From NCBI RefSeq assembly GCF_922984935.1, contig NC_060074.1:26449501-26513500 (forward strand): a stretch of 64,000 nucleotides of DNA, written 5' to 3'. This DNA is from Meles meles. Lineage: Eukaryota; Chordata; Mammalia; Carnivora; Mustelidae. This document shows positions 1 through 11,004 of the stretch, in pieces. The notes beneath the pieces are model-generated. The model ran no database searches, was not told the DNA's origin, and saw only the letters and a list, made by a program, of their open reading frames with translations. Each line of letters opens with the position of its first letter. Positions within the stretch are counted from its first letter, which is position 1. Both the position numbers and the translations under genes were made by a program.

Positions 1-1185
1 ACCTTAAGCCTGATTCCAAAAATCAAATCAAAAGCCAAACTATTTCTGACTTGAAGAGTAGTGCCTTTTCTACCATTCCTCACTTTCTCTTTATTTCTTC
101 CATATTACAGTTCTGCAGGAACTATTGAGAAGGGTATCAGTCAGTATAAATTAGACTATTCTATGGTAACAAATAGATCCCCTAATCTCAAGAGCTCAAC
201 ACAATATGGTTTATCTCCAAGTCAAATCATAGTTTGATGCAGGCTGAGTAAGTCTCTTATATAGCTTTTCTGAGGATGACTCAGGTACCCAGGATGCTTC
301 TTTTGTTACACTACTGAAAATAAGATGCTTCCAACATTGTGGAAGGGAGACAGCTAGAGGGTAACATGAAATATTCTTCAGAACCAGGCTATGAAGTGGG
401 CTATATCAGTTCTTCCCAAGTTCCATTGACCAAACACAGTCATATGGTGCCAACAAAACTACAAGAAAGCCTGAGCCATGTAGTCTTCCTATGTGGCCAC
501 ATCCCATTGACTTAGCCACACAGAACTAAAAATGTCCAGCAGCCATAAGTGATCAACTAAGAGTGGAAAGTGTTACCATGAGCCAAAGAACAACTAAATG
601 TATGTCACAATTTGGATTTTGGTCAATCTTGGGTATATAAATGAGGAAAATGGATAGATGGGGCTGATTGTGATGATGGGACCAGAGGTCAGATGGAATC
701 AGAAGAGGAATATAACAAGGGAATAATCTCTCTTCTTGCATGGCATCAGAACTCTGGCATAGACACATGTACTACATCTTGGGGATGAATACTAAGGGGA
801 AAAGTATAATTTTCTCTTCTCACTGGGGCTTCCAAACTTGGTTATTATATGATAGTTGGAGAAAACCAGTCTCAGGGAACCTGTTCTAAATGAGGATATC
901 CTAATCCCTGCTCAGACACAGAGGCTAACTTTCCAGAGGCCCATCTATTACCGAATCATAGACCCAAACTGTGAGATCACTCCTTCTGTGAATTGCCTTA
1001 CACCAGCTTGGGTTCAATATGGAAATACATAGAACAACATGTATTCATCACAGTTTGTCTGGAGCTACATGTAAGAATCTCCAGAGAAGAGTTTGCCAAA
1101 GACACTTAGTCAAGCACCTAGAGATTCCCAAATCCCAGGTTGTCCCCATGGCATTGAAATTTGTAAATTAATAGTAATTTTTTTA
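1..1185. other. unassigned non-coding sequence
   Basis: No repeat family, long reading frame or RNA structure is recognised here. The sequence is AT-rich and CpG-poor, and open frames are short and chance-like. It could be intronic or intergenic. Confidence 0.5.
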
Positions 1186-1189
1186 AATG

Positions 1190-2225
1190 AATAGTTACTA
1201 TGTAAATTAAAAAACAAACGCCCTTTTATTTATTGAAAGCCACTAAAAACAAACCTAAAAAGACAAGCTACAAACCCAGAGATATTTACTATACAGAACT
1301 TACAAAGGAATAGTATCCATAATATATAGTGAGTTGCAAATTCATCTTTAAAAAGTCAAACAATCCAATAGAAAATATACAAAAACTCTAAACACACATT
1401 TCACTAAGAAGGAAGCACAAATGACCATAAGTATGTAAAAGACATTGACTTCATTTGTAATCAGGGAATGCAAATTTAAACCACAAGAAGATACCTTCTA
1501 TACCCATCAGACTCGCAAAAATTATCAAGTCTTCATACTCTCACAAGGATCAGTACACATTGTTAGAGATAGTGTGAATTGGTAAAATCACTTTGGAAAA
1601 TATTTTGGCATCACCTAGAAAAGTCGAGGATGCATATATCCTTTAATTAAGCACTTGCTTTCCTATGTATAATTCCTAAAGCCATTCCTATACATGAGAT
1701 ATGTATAAGAATATTCAGAGCAGCATAACCAATCAAAATAGAAAAATGCTGGACATAAACTAAATGTCCACAGAAAAGAAAATGAACGAACTAATTGTGA
1801 TATATTCATGAAATAGACAATACAGTTATTGTACTAATGAAATTAATTAGTGAGAATGAATAAACTACAGGTATCAATGTGGATACATCTCTGGGCACAA
1901 TGCTAAACAGAAAAAGCAAGTTCCAGAGGAATATTATATATATGAAGTTCAAAAACATGCAAAACAAAATAATATATGTTCATAAGTTAAAATGCCAGGG
2001 AAAAGCAAAAGAATCTTAAGCACAAAAATCAGAGAACTATCACAAGGGTAGGAGTAAGGAGGGGTTTGTAATCAGAAAGTGGCTTGCTTACAAAGTGCTT
2101 CAGATTTGTTGTTGATTTCTTTCTTATAACTGATTGTGTGTATAGTAGTATTTTATTATTCCCCTTTAAATTGCACATATACAATATCTATACTCCCTTA
2201 CATACATGATACATTTCAAAATACA
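1190..2225 (+). mobile_element. ancient LINE-1 fragment (ORF2 3' part plus 3' UTR)
   Basis: The order of degraded phrases matches the end of LINE-1 ORF2: a stretch resembling the 'nets of dying repeats' near 1,430-1,520 (equivalent to the ...HMKKCSTSL... and ...RMAKIN... regions of the intact copy at 41 kb), then 'TAAATGTCCACAG' near 1,763 (equivalent to the RCPSTDEWI region). The reading frame is destroyed by many stops and indels, so this is an old L1M-class copy. The subfamily is not determined. Confidence 0.65.
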
Positions 2226-2354
2226 TTTTTTCCTATGCTACTGTGGCATACTCATTTATTTATCCCGTATCCATTCTCCCTTCTCCTCCTTGTTAAAACT
2301 ACTTCTTATTTAGCATGTCTTCCCCCTGAGACAAATCACCTTTTGGGGGGGAGG

Positions 2355-2612
2355 AAAAGAATGAATAAAGCAGGATGGGATCAGGATGGAGACAAACCAT
2401 AAGAGACTCTTAATCTCACAAAACAAACTGAGGGTTGTTGGGGGGAGAGGAGTGGGGAGGGTGGTGGGGTTATGGACATTGGGAAGGGTATGTGCTATTG
2501 TGAGTGCTGTGAACTGTGTAAACCTGGCGATTCACAGACCTGTACCCCTGGGGCTAATAATACATTATATGTTTATTTAAAAAATTTAAAAATATATATA
2601 TATATAATTTTT
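2355..2612 (+). mobile_element. carnivoran LINE-1 3' UTR fragment (module A type)
   Basis: The sequence runs through GACTCTTAATCTCACAAAAC, then a G-rich tract (2,436-2,470), then ATTCACAGACCTGTACCCCT, and ends in an A/T-rich tail. This is the 3' UTR organisation also seen at 28.4-28.9 kb. It is 5'-truncated, with no ORF2 left. No clean TSD was identified. Confidence 0.8.
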
Positions 2613-2774
2613 TTAAAAAAGTGTCTCATACTTTTCCAGCTTCCCTTGCAGATAGGGGTGGCCATGTCATGACTATTAAGTTATTCAGGGAGTCTGCTGA
2701 GGACCTTCTGGGAAAGATTTTATTTTATTTGTCAGGGACAGATGTAGTTTGCACTGCCCTTTCTCCTTGTTCTG

Positions 2775-3312
2775 GACATCCATGGCTACCTAATAAACCA
2801 TGGCTACCTAATAAACCACTCCAACTGAGTAGCAGACTACAACAGCCACTTTACTTTGCTCAGACATGAATCCTGTAGGTCAAGAATTTGTACATGGCAT
2901 GGTGCGGATGGCTTAACTTTCATGAAATCTGGGTCCTTACTGGGGATATTTCAAACGGCCTGGGTACTAGAACCATTTGGAAGCTTCTTCACTTCCATCT
3001 CTGCCTCCTGGGCTATGATGGCTCAAAGACTGGCCTCAGTTGGGACCGTTGATCAAAGCCCTACATTGAGTTTTCCATCTAGCTTGGGTTCCTCCCAGCA
3101 TGGCACCCAAAGGGAGAATCCTAAGAGGAAGAGTCCCAATAAGAGCATCAAGAGAGTTGGCATTCTAAGAGAACTAGGCAAAAGCTGTAGAGCATTTTAT
3201 AATCTAGCCTCAGAAGTACACAATGTCACTTCTACCATGCTCTATTGGTTGAATCAGTCACAAACCCACTTGGAGTCAAGGGGAGGGAACATAAACCCCG
3301 CTTCTCAATAGG
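2775..3312 (-). mobile_element. MaLR-like LTR relic
   Basis: The sequence from AATAAACCACTCCAACTGAG through a CCTCAGAAGTACACAATGTC-like block to GGGGAGGGAACATAAACC resembles the reverse complement of an ancient ERVL-MaLR type LTR (MLT1-like). The same family appears to occur on the other strand at 57.8-58.7 kb. The 151-residue open frame through it has no recognisable protein and is chance. The subfamily was not verified. Confidence 0.5.
2781..2816. repeat. perfect 18-bp tandem duplication
   Basis: The unit CATGGCTACCTAATAAAC occurs twice head to tail with no mismatch, at 2,781-2,798 and 2,799-2,816. Perfect identity inside an otherwise eroded LTR relic points to a recent local slippage duplication. 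Confidence 0.9.
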
Positions 3313-3382
3313 ACACACGTCAAGGAATTCGTGCTATATTTTAAAAACCATTATCCTCATCGACTTTCTCTTTTGAATAGAG

Positions 3383-3590
3383 GACCTGATGCCTGGAGTG
3401 GGAGTAGCCTTCTTGCAACCACAAGGGAAAAGCCAGAAGAAAAAGCTCTAGATATCTTCAGCCAACAGTCCAATCAGAAAGCTCTTACCTCCAGACTTCT
3501 GATGATATGAGAAAAATTAACTCCCATTTGTTTGAGCCATTTTTAGATTCTAATGCTATGTGCAAGCAACAGCATTTCTAACCAAGGTAC
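3383..3590 (+). mobile_element. LTR relic, MaLR/ERVL-like, 3' part
   Basis: GACCTGATGCCTGGAG, then CTTACCTCCAGACTTCTGAT, then a GAGAAAAATTAA segment and TTTGTTTGAGCCATTTTTAG follow the order of the 3' half of MaLR-type LTRs, including a weak polyadenylation-like AAAATTAA. It lies next to the minus-strand relic ending at 3,312, so the two are separate insertions. Confidence 0.5.
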
Positions 3591-5285
3591 TGCCTCTCCC
3601 AGAGATAGACTCAGGATGGTATAAATAGATCTGGATTTGGAGTAAGCATGGATATAGAGTTAAGAAAACTCTATGGAGATGTCTGAATCTTTCATTATTA
3701 TTTCTGAGTTTTCATTAGCTCCACTTAAGCCTCAGAGTATATCAGACTAACGCTTATTTTTAACTAGTTGACATAAATTTTGTGTCTAAAACTGACAGGA
3801 AAAAATGCATGATCCTCAAAAAATGGTAGAACACTTAATGATTGCAAAGCACTTTATGGTCCTCAGCCAGACAATTGGAATGGGTGATTTACACTCTTAT
3901 TCCCATTCAGGGTCAACCCCCAACAGTGTAGGAAATGAAGACATTTGTCTCTTCCAGAAATTAATACCCATAGAAAACAAAGCCTGGAAGAGGCAGTAGG
4001 GATTCTGGAAGAATGAAAAAAAAAAAAAAAAATCAAGTACTCCTCCAAATGGAAGCTTAAGTAAAAGCTCAAAGGCAATGGGTACCTATTTCCCCCTACA
4101 GTGGGACCCATCTCTTCACTGCTGTCTAGATAAGGAACCAGGAATAGAGAGCCCCACATACACTCAGTCCACTCTAAGAACTGTTTCCTGAGCTCACCAA
4201 CTGGAGCTTGGGGCAGCACCTATTTGACATGTGGGGCAGAGCACATTGCCCCTTGCAACACATGCTCCTTTTACGTAGGAGTGAAGTTCGGGAAAACAAA
4301 TGAGCCCATCTTTCAGAGATTCAGTTATCCCCAGGTCCATCTCCCAGCACTGGATTCTGAGCCTGCAAGGCCTTACTGTAGAAGCTGCTGTCAAGTTAAT
4401 AAAGCTCCAACATATGCCATTTGCCTTGGAAATACACAGAATGCTTTGAGCTTGGTGGTCATGGCGATAGAAAATGCAGGAATTTTTCTCAGAGAAGCTT
4501 CTGCTTCCCATCAGATACTATGATTCATTATTTCCATGGACATGTTAGTGTGTGCTCAGACCTCACATCACAGGATCCTGCGGGGGGGCTGGGGGTAGTT
4601 CCCCACAGTGACTTAGTGAGGGCCAGTTTTCAGGTTGTGCTGTGTCCACAGTAAGGCACAGCCCTGAGCACATGGATAACCCCGGCAGCCTTCCCTTTGA
4701 GCATGCAGCACAACAGGCATTCTGCGTGTGGGAGACCTCCAGCGGTGGTCCATCCAAAGGGTATCCCCTCCTTCCCAGATCTCCAAAAGAACCCTCATTT
4801 TAACATTCCTTACCAGCGCAAAAGCTGTCAGTTGTGATCTTGGCATTCCATGAACTCACTGCAGACTCTTGAAAGACTTCCAAAGTCCTCAGCTCAGGTT
4901 CCCAAACCCCCTCCTCTACCCAACAATGCTTTGTAATACCCTGGGCTCTATAAATTCTCAGGCTGGTGTCGTGAGTGTTGCAACAAAACAGAATAACCTC
5001 AATATAAGGCAGAGTCTTGTTTTTGAAAGTAAATAGAGAAACACAATTGCAGTTTTTCTAAAGTTTCCAATTTTCTCAAATTTTCCATTGGATGGTATGT
5101 GTTAAGCCCATCCTTAGTGACCCTAGCTAGTCATTATCATTACTAACAACAAAATATAGCAGATGTTTATTTGGATAATGATGCTGACTCAGTAGTCTAG
5201 AGGGAACACTCTCACAGAGAAGGAGCTGCAGTCAGCTCTGCATGTGATCAGCCGCTGGCCCCGAGTGGCTCCACTTTAAGGTGAT

Positions 5286-5330
5286 GGTGTGTGCACATGC
5301 GCGTGCGCGCGCACACGTGTGCATATGTGT
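5286..5330. repeat. alternating purine-pyrimidine tract with GCGC core
   Basis: GTGTGCACATGCGCGTGCGC continues into GCGCACACGTGTGCATATGT. Nearly every step alternates purine and pyrimidine, with a CG-rich centre, which is the composition known to favour Z-DNA. The two halves are roughly self-complementary. No function is implied. Confidence 0.8.
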
Positions 5331-5753
5331 ACAAGTAAACACTTGTAATTTATCCCTTTGGAAGAAATGGAATCCATTATTTCGTGAGGCATTCTGTTCT
5401 GTTGCTTTTCTAGCAATACATAAACCTGTCTTATTCTAGGAAAGTCCAAGTATCTTGCAGACATTACTCTGGGTCTGCATGGGGAGGAATTATTGTTTCC
5501 AGAGTCAGCTCCTGCCCCAATCCCTAAAAGAGCTCTTGAATGCTAACCAAAACAATCTCACCACTTCAAAGCTCACAGATGCTTATATTAGACTTGAAGG
5601 TGAAAGTTCAAGGGAGGAGGTTTCTTCATTTCTAATTCCTGCCATCTGGTCTGAATCTGACTCCAGGGAGAAGCAGGCTGGCAGGTGACAGCTTAGAGCA
5701 TGGCTGGTCCTTACAAATGCCACCCAATCCTCTTCCGTGTAATTGGTACTTTA

Positions 5754-5781
5754 ATTTGCATAGATTTGCATAAATTATGCA
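5754..5781 (+). promoter_or_regulatory. three octamer-like motifs at 10-bp spacing
   Basis: ATTTGCAT occurs exactly at 5,754-5,761 and 5,764-5,771. The related ATTATGCA lies at 5,774-5,781. ATTTGCAT is the consensus bound by POU/octamer factors. The start-to-start distance is 10 bp both times, about one helical turn. Regulatory use is an inference from motif arrangement only. Confidence 0.35.
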
Positions 5782-6601
5782 CCTATCAGAATTCTTTTGG
5801 TGCCCATTTAGGATCAAAATAAATCTGCTATTTTTAAAGTATCAATCCTAGGTGGCTTTTTTTTTTTTTTTTTTTAAATACCTGTGTGCCTATGCACTCT
5901 CTGATTTTATCAGTCATTGCTCTAGTAAGGTCTCCCAGTGGTAACTGCTCTGCCCATGGCAAACATTCATTTAATAAGTATGCATTGAATAAATAAATGA
6001 AGCCAGGATCTTCATTATCAGTCCTATCTGTTGATCCTGAGCCAACATCTGAAAGCTTTCTTGGGCTGAAAGGCACCTGAAATCCTGGCAAGATGTAGGA
6101 GCAGACCAAAGGTAGAGACTGCCCAGCAACTTTCCGCAGACAGGGGGGTGACTCCTTTGATCTCCCAGCATGACTAATGTCCTCAGACCAGTGGCTTGAG
6201 GCTACTGGTGCATCCCTTCCAATGTGCTAGAGTACTTCGAGCACACTCATCTGTTTGCATGCCTGTCTTCTTCTTTAGGGCAGGAGGCGGAAGAGAATAA
6301 GAATAATAAATAAGATAAAGGCAAGGCTGGAATTTGCCCACTCAGAAACAAGCCCCCCTTGCAGTTCTTAGAAGATCTTCCTGACAGTACTTTACGTTGA
6401 GACTCTCTGCTCTGATCTCTGCCATCATTCCTTTCTTCTCAGCCATCTGAAGTTTTCTGGAGAAGAGAAGAGTACATTTCCTCAAACCCATGCTCCAGCA
6501 CTAAAGGAGACTTTTGTGTGTGCTGTTAAAGGAGCCTTTTCTTTCTTCTAATCCAGTGTTGGGATCTCTAAGAAATCCTGGGCTTGGTGTTCACATAGCC
6601 C

Positions 6602-6740
6602 CGTGGTTCTCTCCTTGAATGTACATCAGCAACTCTTGGGGGAAGGTGAGCTAGGTCTACGCTCAGACAGTTCCATAGGCCTGGAGTGGGTCCTGGGAAT
6701 CCAAACCTGGGTGTTTAAAAAGCACTGCCAGGTAAAACTG
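6602..6740 (+). mobile_element. possible MER20/MER5-like hAT relic
   Basis: CGTGGTTCTCTCCTTGAATG at the left, a central GGCCTGGAGTGGGTCCTGGG and the following AATCCAAACCTGGGTGTTTA resemble the body of short non-autonomous hAT-Charlie elements. The right terminal repeat is not clear. Confidence 0.4.
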
Positions 6741-6744
6741 AAGG

Positions 6745-7640
6745 ACAGTAGAGTTGAAAACCCCAAACACTTCAGTTGGTTTGCCCATGAAGGAAATTTA
6801 GTGCAGGGAGATGTAATTGCATAGAAAGTCACACCCTGGAACCAGAGCTCTCTCTTGTTTAAAGAGAGATTAGCCCAGAGTTGTGATTAGGAGAAATGTG
6901 AGTCTGTCTTTAAGGCAGCGCATCTGGGTGAGGTAAAGAACGGAATATTTTCGAGTGCTGGGGCATGGCCTTACTGAGCTTTGTTTCTATAGAATCTGAA
7001 ACTAGGTGCTCCCAGAAGTCTGTTAAAGAAACAAATCCATCTACTAACGTGGGGTCCTGCTCAACAACCACTCCCCACTGCTCCAACCTGGTCCTGGCTT
7101 TTCAGCTCAGGTTTTTGTTGAGGCGCAGAGGTGGGATCTGGGAGGAGGAAATGGACGCTTCTTCATCTTAATCTTCCCAGGAATCTGAAGCGTACTGCAG
7201 ACATTTCACCGGAGTTCAAAAGCCATCAGGGATTGATATTCAGCCCAACAGCAGTTTGAATAGCAGTCTGCCCCCGCCTTGAGGCACCTTCTGGGATCCC
7301 TGGGTCATATTTTATTTTGCAGCAAGAGTATTAGAAACTTAATCTAAGACCCTTGGAAGTTCTCCAAGCTTAAGAAATTATGAGAATGCAAAACTGCAAT
7401 GGTCAAGAGAGTCCTCCTCATTGCTCTTAATTCTCTTTGTTCCCAAGACTGAACTCTATACCAAAAATCAGTTCCGAAGTCTATTCTAATTGGAAAGTTG
7501 AACGCCGCAGAAAGGTAACCAGGGAGTCTGGACTCCACCATGCCTGAGCACTAGATGCCCACACAAGGACAAGTGATACCTGGGCCGTATTCACACTGCG
7601 TGGCTTCCTTTACATTATGCAACACCTGAGCTTTTGTGGG
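6745..7640. other. unassigned sequence
   Basis: Nothing was recognised apart from chance open frames. There is no clear repeat boundary and no splice-like exon that could be defended. Confidence 0.45.
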
Positions 7641-7654
7641 CTTCCCAACCCACC

Positions 7655-7860
7655 TCCCCCCAAAGTACTTATTGAGCACCTATTTTACATACGATGATTT
7701 GCATATGGTTCTCATCTCATTTTCACAGAGATCTCGTCAGGAAGGTGTCACCATCATTTACAGATGGAGAAATTCCCCCATGTCACTCAGTTAGAAAGCA
7801 CTGCCAGGATTTGAACTCCTAACTGGCCAGTTTCAAAAGATCTGTTCTTTCCACTAAGAG
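7655..7860 (-). mobile_element. MIR SINE relic
   Basis: TTTACAGATGGAGAAATTCC, then GTCACTCAGTTAGAAAGC and CAGGATTTGAACTCCTAACT are the reverse complement of the MIR core and tRNA-related half. It is highly diverged, as expected for this ancient mammalian SINE. Confidence 0.7.
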
Positions 7861-8620
7861 CCTCTCCAAAACATCAGGAGAAGAGCTGAGCAGTTACCCC
7901 CAGCTCCAGAATGACTGGTGTTTGAAATGTACAAGCTGAGCCTCATATACCTAAGGGGGGAAGCCAAGGGCCTTTCCCTGACTTCAGAGAGTTTTCCTGG
8001 GCTGCCCGGGGCTGGAGGCAGCTCTGCCAGGCAGCTTTAAACACACACATTTCCAGGAAGAAGGCTCCTTAGTTAAAACCTGCTGTTTTGAATTTGCAGA
8101 GTTATGGCTTTGCCTAACTTCCTACCAGCAGATGGATGTAAAGAATTCTTTGCAGGGTGTGAATGCTGGGGGCAGAGCTTCCCTCCCCAAGATGGCTCAG
8201 CCTGATTGTTTTGTTTTTGTTTTTAGTCTTTTGTTGGTTGTTTTACTGATTCTGAGGGATACAAAAGCACAGTGAGACATTTAGTTGACTTCCAAATAAA
8301 GTCCTTGCTACAGTGTTGAAACATTTGCACTGTAATGGTGTGTCTTCAGTGTCAGAAAAGGAGTCATTTAACTTTCACGGAGATATTTCTACATTTAACA
8401 GCAGCCAACATGCCAACAGAAGCCACGAATGATTTGTTTTCTCCTTATTTGCTTCTAAGCAATCCAAAGTTTTATATACCAGCAGAGAGCTCTGAATGGG
8501 AGAAGACATGCTCCACAAGTGTGTTGAATGAATAAGTGAATGCAAGTCAGGCAGTCTGGCAAGTCTAATGTTGAGAACTCAAAGATGTTCCTGGGAAGAT
8601 ACCGGCCCATCAAAGCCCAT
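7861..8620. other. unassigned sequence
   Basis: No element or gene was recognised. It includes a short T/G-rich run near 8,208-8,240. Confidence 0.45.
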
Positions 8621-8624
8621 CACA

Positions 8625-8780
8625 CTGCTGCACTGAGCACTTTACACAAGCTCAGTGATGTCTTACCACGATCCTATAAGGTGATAGCATTCTTGTGAAA
8701 AATGAGGAACCTGATGCTGAAGGGGCTTAAGCAACATACTCCCATTCTCACAGTTATCAAGAAGCTACATGGAGTCATTC
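8625..8780 (-). mobile_element. MIR SINE relic
   Basis: CTGAGCACTTTACACAAGCT, then AAAATGAGGAACCTGATGCT and CTCACAGTTATCAAGAAGCT match the order of the reverse-complement MIR consensus (lowest-threshold segment, 'ATGAGGAAACTGA' segment, 'TCACACAGCTAG' segment). Strongly diverged. Confidence 0.65.
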
Positions 8781-9358
8781 CTGTTCTGCCCATCTCTTGT
8801 TTCCACCCCAGGCAGGGAGTCACTCAACCCATTAGGAATGGGATTTCACTTTTTGGCTCACTGTCAGATTAACTGCATCCCAGGCCCAGCAAGAGGTTCT
8901 CAGAGAAAAGTGTGATAACCTCAGAGCAGTCCAGAGTCTGGCTGACTCTGGGGTCATTTCTGAGCAACGCTTTCAGCATTGTACTGACTTACCCTCTCCC
9001 CAAGAGAACAGCAGACCAGAGAAGCCAACAGCTTTTGGATTTACCCCCAAACTCTCCTGAAGGATAAATATGTGCTAATCAGCTCCCAGCATCTCGAGAC
9101 TTCCTGTTTTCTTTGTTGTTTTTCACATCTGCTGGCCCCCTGCTTTGGGTTAAGTTTCTATTCATGGAAGAATTAGGGGTGAGACCACAACAGTGTTCTT
9201 TTTCCTCACAATCAAAAGCAATTCTTAGATAAATCTCTTCCACAGAGAAGGGGATCCTTGCTAAATAGACTCCCTTTTTGAGCTGGGGGTATAGGCTCAC
9301 CCATGGAATACAGAAGTCCCCCAAAATATCATAAGCTATCATTAAAATAAAAAATCAC
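8781..9358. other. unassigned sequence
   Basis: Nothing recognisable was found in this stretch on either strand. Confidence 0.45.
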
Positions 9359-9485
9359 TGGGGCATCAGGGTGGCTCAGTCAGTTAAGTGTCTGACTCTT
9401 GATCTCAGCTCAGGTCTTGATCTCATGGTCATGAGTTCAAGCCCCATGCTGGGCTCCACACTGGGCATGGAGCCTACTTATGCAA
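9359..9485 (+). mobile_element. older carnivoran tRNA-Lys SINE, 3'-eroded
   Basis: GGGGCATCAGGGTGGCTCAG, then CTTGATCTCAGCTCAGGTCT and ATGGTCATGAGTTCAAGCCC are the tRNA-derived head with A-box-like and B-box-like segments. The CT-rich middle and AAATAAA tail of the young mustelid subfamily are missing, so this is an older SINEC copy. Confidence 0.8.
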
Positions 9486-9559
9486 CCCCCTACAAGCAAT
9501 CATTAACCCTTGGGCTTTTCACCACACCCCATACTCTGTTCATCTCCAAAGAAAAATGA

Positions 9560-10760
9560 TTCACTTGTTAATGTGCCCTGAGAGCCAATTTGAGGTGAAA
9601 TAAGATGGTTTAGTACTGCCTTTTCTAATGTGTCTAAGAGCTATTTTTATAATTAAATTCAAATGTCTAGTTATAAACAAGAGATTAAAAATTATAAGTT
9701 AAAATGAAATGTGATATGAAATGGTTCTTGGTGAAATTCCTTGTAAGAACCCTAATCTCAAATTTCGTGGAATCCATCCTTTTCTGTACTATTTCTGGTC
9801 TTTCTGTGCCAATATAGACACTTTTCTGAGACCCAAAACTCTTCTTGGCTTTGTTAGTAGGAATCACTGCAGTAAAACACAAAGCTACACTGAATATCAA
9901 TATTAGCATCAGAATGTACAGAGCATTAAAAAAAATACCCTATCTATATGCCTGGTACTTCTTATCAAACCTCTTTTAGAATCTCTTTCTTGACTGCCAG
10001 TCTGTTCATTTAAAAATGAGGGAGGTGAACTGATATCCAAGATTCTCTCTAATTTTGATGACATCGATCTATAAATACATAGAATAATTCTCCAAAAGCT
10101 CTAAGTAGAGTTAGAATTAACTTTTTTAGTGATTTAGAATGAATATTTTCACCACACCAACATAATTGTAATAGAGTTAGTTCATTTTGCTACACCATTA
10201 AGCCAGGTTTATTGAAATGAATGTATAATTTCTTTCTCATAAATATAGCCACTTGCCCCAAAAGTCAAACACTCAAATGAAAATTGTTTTATCAATACAA
10301 GTCTTGCCATTGAAATGACTCCTTCAGTGTGTGATGACTTCAGAAAGGTGACTGAAGGAGGACTGTTTACAAACAGCCTTGTACATTCTCCTCTTTTTCT
10401 GCTGAAGCCAAGACATCTCCGACCAGTGGAGACTGTGACTTGGGTGTTGACTGAGCAGCAAACGAGTTCAGAATGGACACTCTTCCACTTCATGTCAACG
10501 GCTGTTTGGCTTAACTCCAAACCACATATAAGAAGCCTAAATCACACCATACCACTGAGTTTCTGTTGACAAGAAAATCTCCAGCCTGCTTTCTTTGTCA
10601 CTTAGGATGCCACCGTGAAGATGCCACTATAACCCTTAGGAGCTAATTTCAAATGTTGCTTTGACATCACACAGTACGTGCGTCAGAATCCCGCAGCTTA
10701 CAATGCAATTACGCACTTACTTCCAGTAAAGCAGGGAGGACAAGGAGCCCATAGACCTCG
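9560..10760. other. unassigned sequence, with a locally CpG-bearing patch at 10,600-10,740
   Basis: No repeat is recognised. The patch around 10,662-10,715 carries several CpGs in otherwise CpG-poor DNA, with TGACATCA at about 10,663 and TGCAATTACGC at about 10,702. Such patches sometimes mark conserved non-coding elements, but conservation cannot be seen from one sequence. Confidence 0.35.
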
Positions 10761-10777
10761 TTAAAACTAAAAGTTCT

Positions 10778-10990
10778 AGTTGGAGGAAATCAGAGGGGAA
10801 GACAAACCAAGAGAGACTATGGACTCTGAGAAATAAATTGAGGGTTTTGGAGGGGGGTTCGGGGTGAGGTGAGCCTGTTGGTGGGTATTATGGAGGGCAT
10901 GTATTGAATGGAGCACTGGGTGTAGTGCATAAACGATAATTTTGGAACACCGAAAAAAAATTAAATTAAATTAAAAAAAAAAACAAACCT
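10778..10990 (+). mobile_element. 5'-truncated LINE-1 3' UTR (module B type) with TSD
   Basis: The insert contains GAGAGACTATGGACTCTGAG, a G-rich tract at 10,850-10,870, GGAGCACTGGGTGTAGTGCA and an A-rich tail. AAACTAAAAGTTCT flanks it exactly at 10,764-10,777 and 10,991-11,004, a 14-bp target-site duplication. Only about 210 bp of the 3' UTR was integrated. Confidence 0.9.
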
Positions 10991-11004
10991 AAACTAAAAG
11001 TTCT

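Larger units (their letters stand above)
3595..6600. other. unassigned sequence with short simple repeats
   Basis: No recognised transposon or gene. It contains an A-run at 4,016-4,032, an alternating purine-pyrimidine tract at 5,286-5,330, a T-run near 5,857-5,875, and the octamer-like cluster at 5,754-5,781. Open frames of up to about 118 codons here show no family resemblance. Confidence 0.5.

Noticed and set aside
2856..3311. 151-codon open frame
   Set aside because: It runs through a MaLR-like LTR relic, has no recognisable domain and no splice or promoter context.
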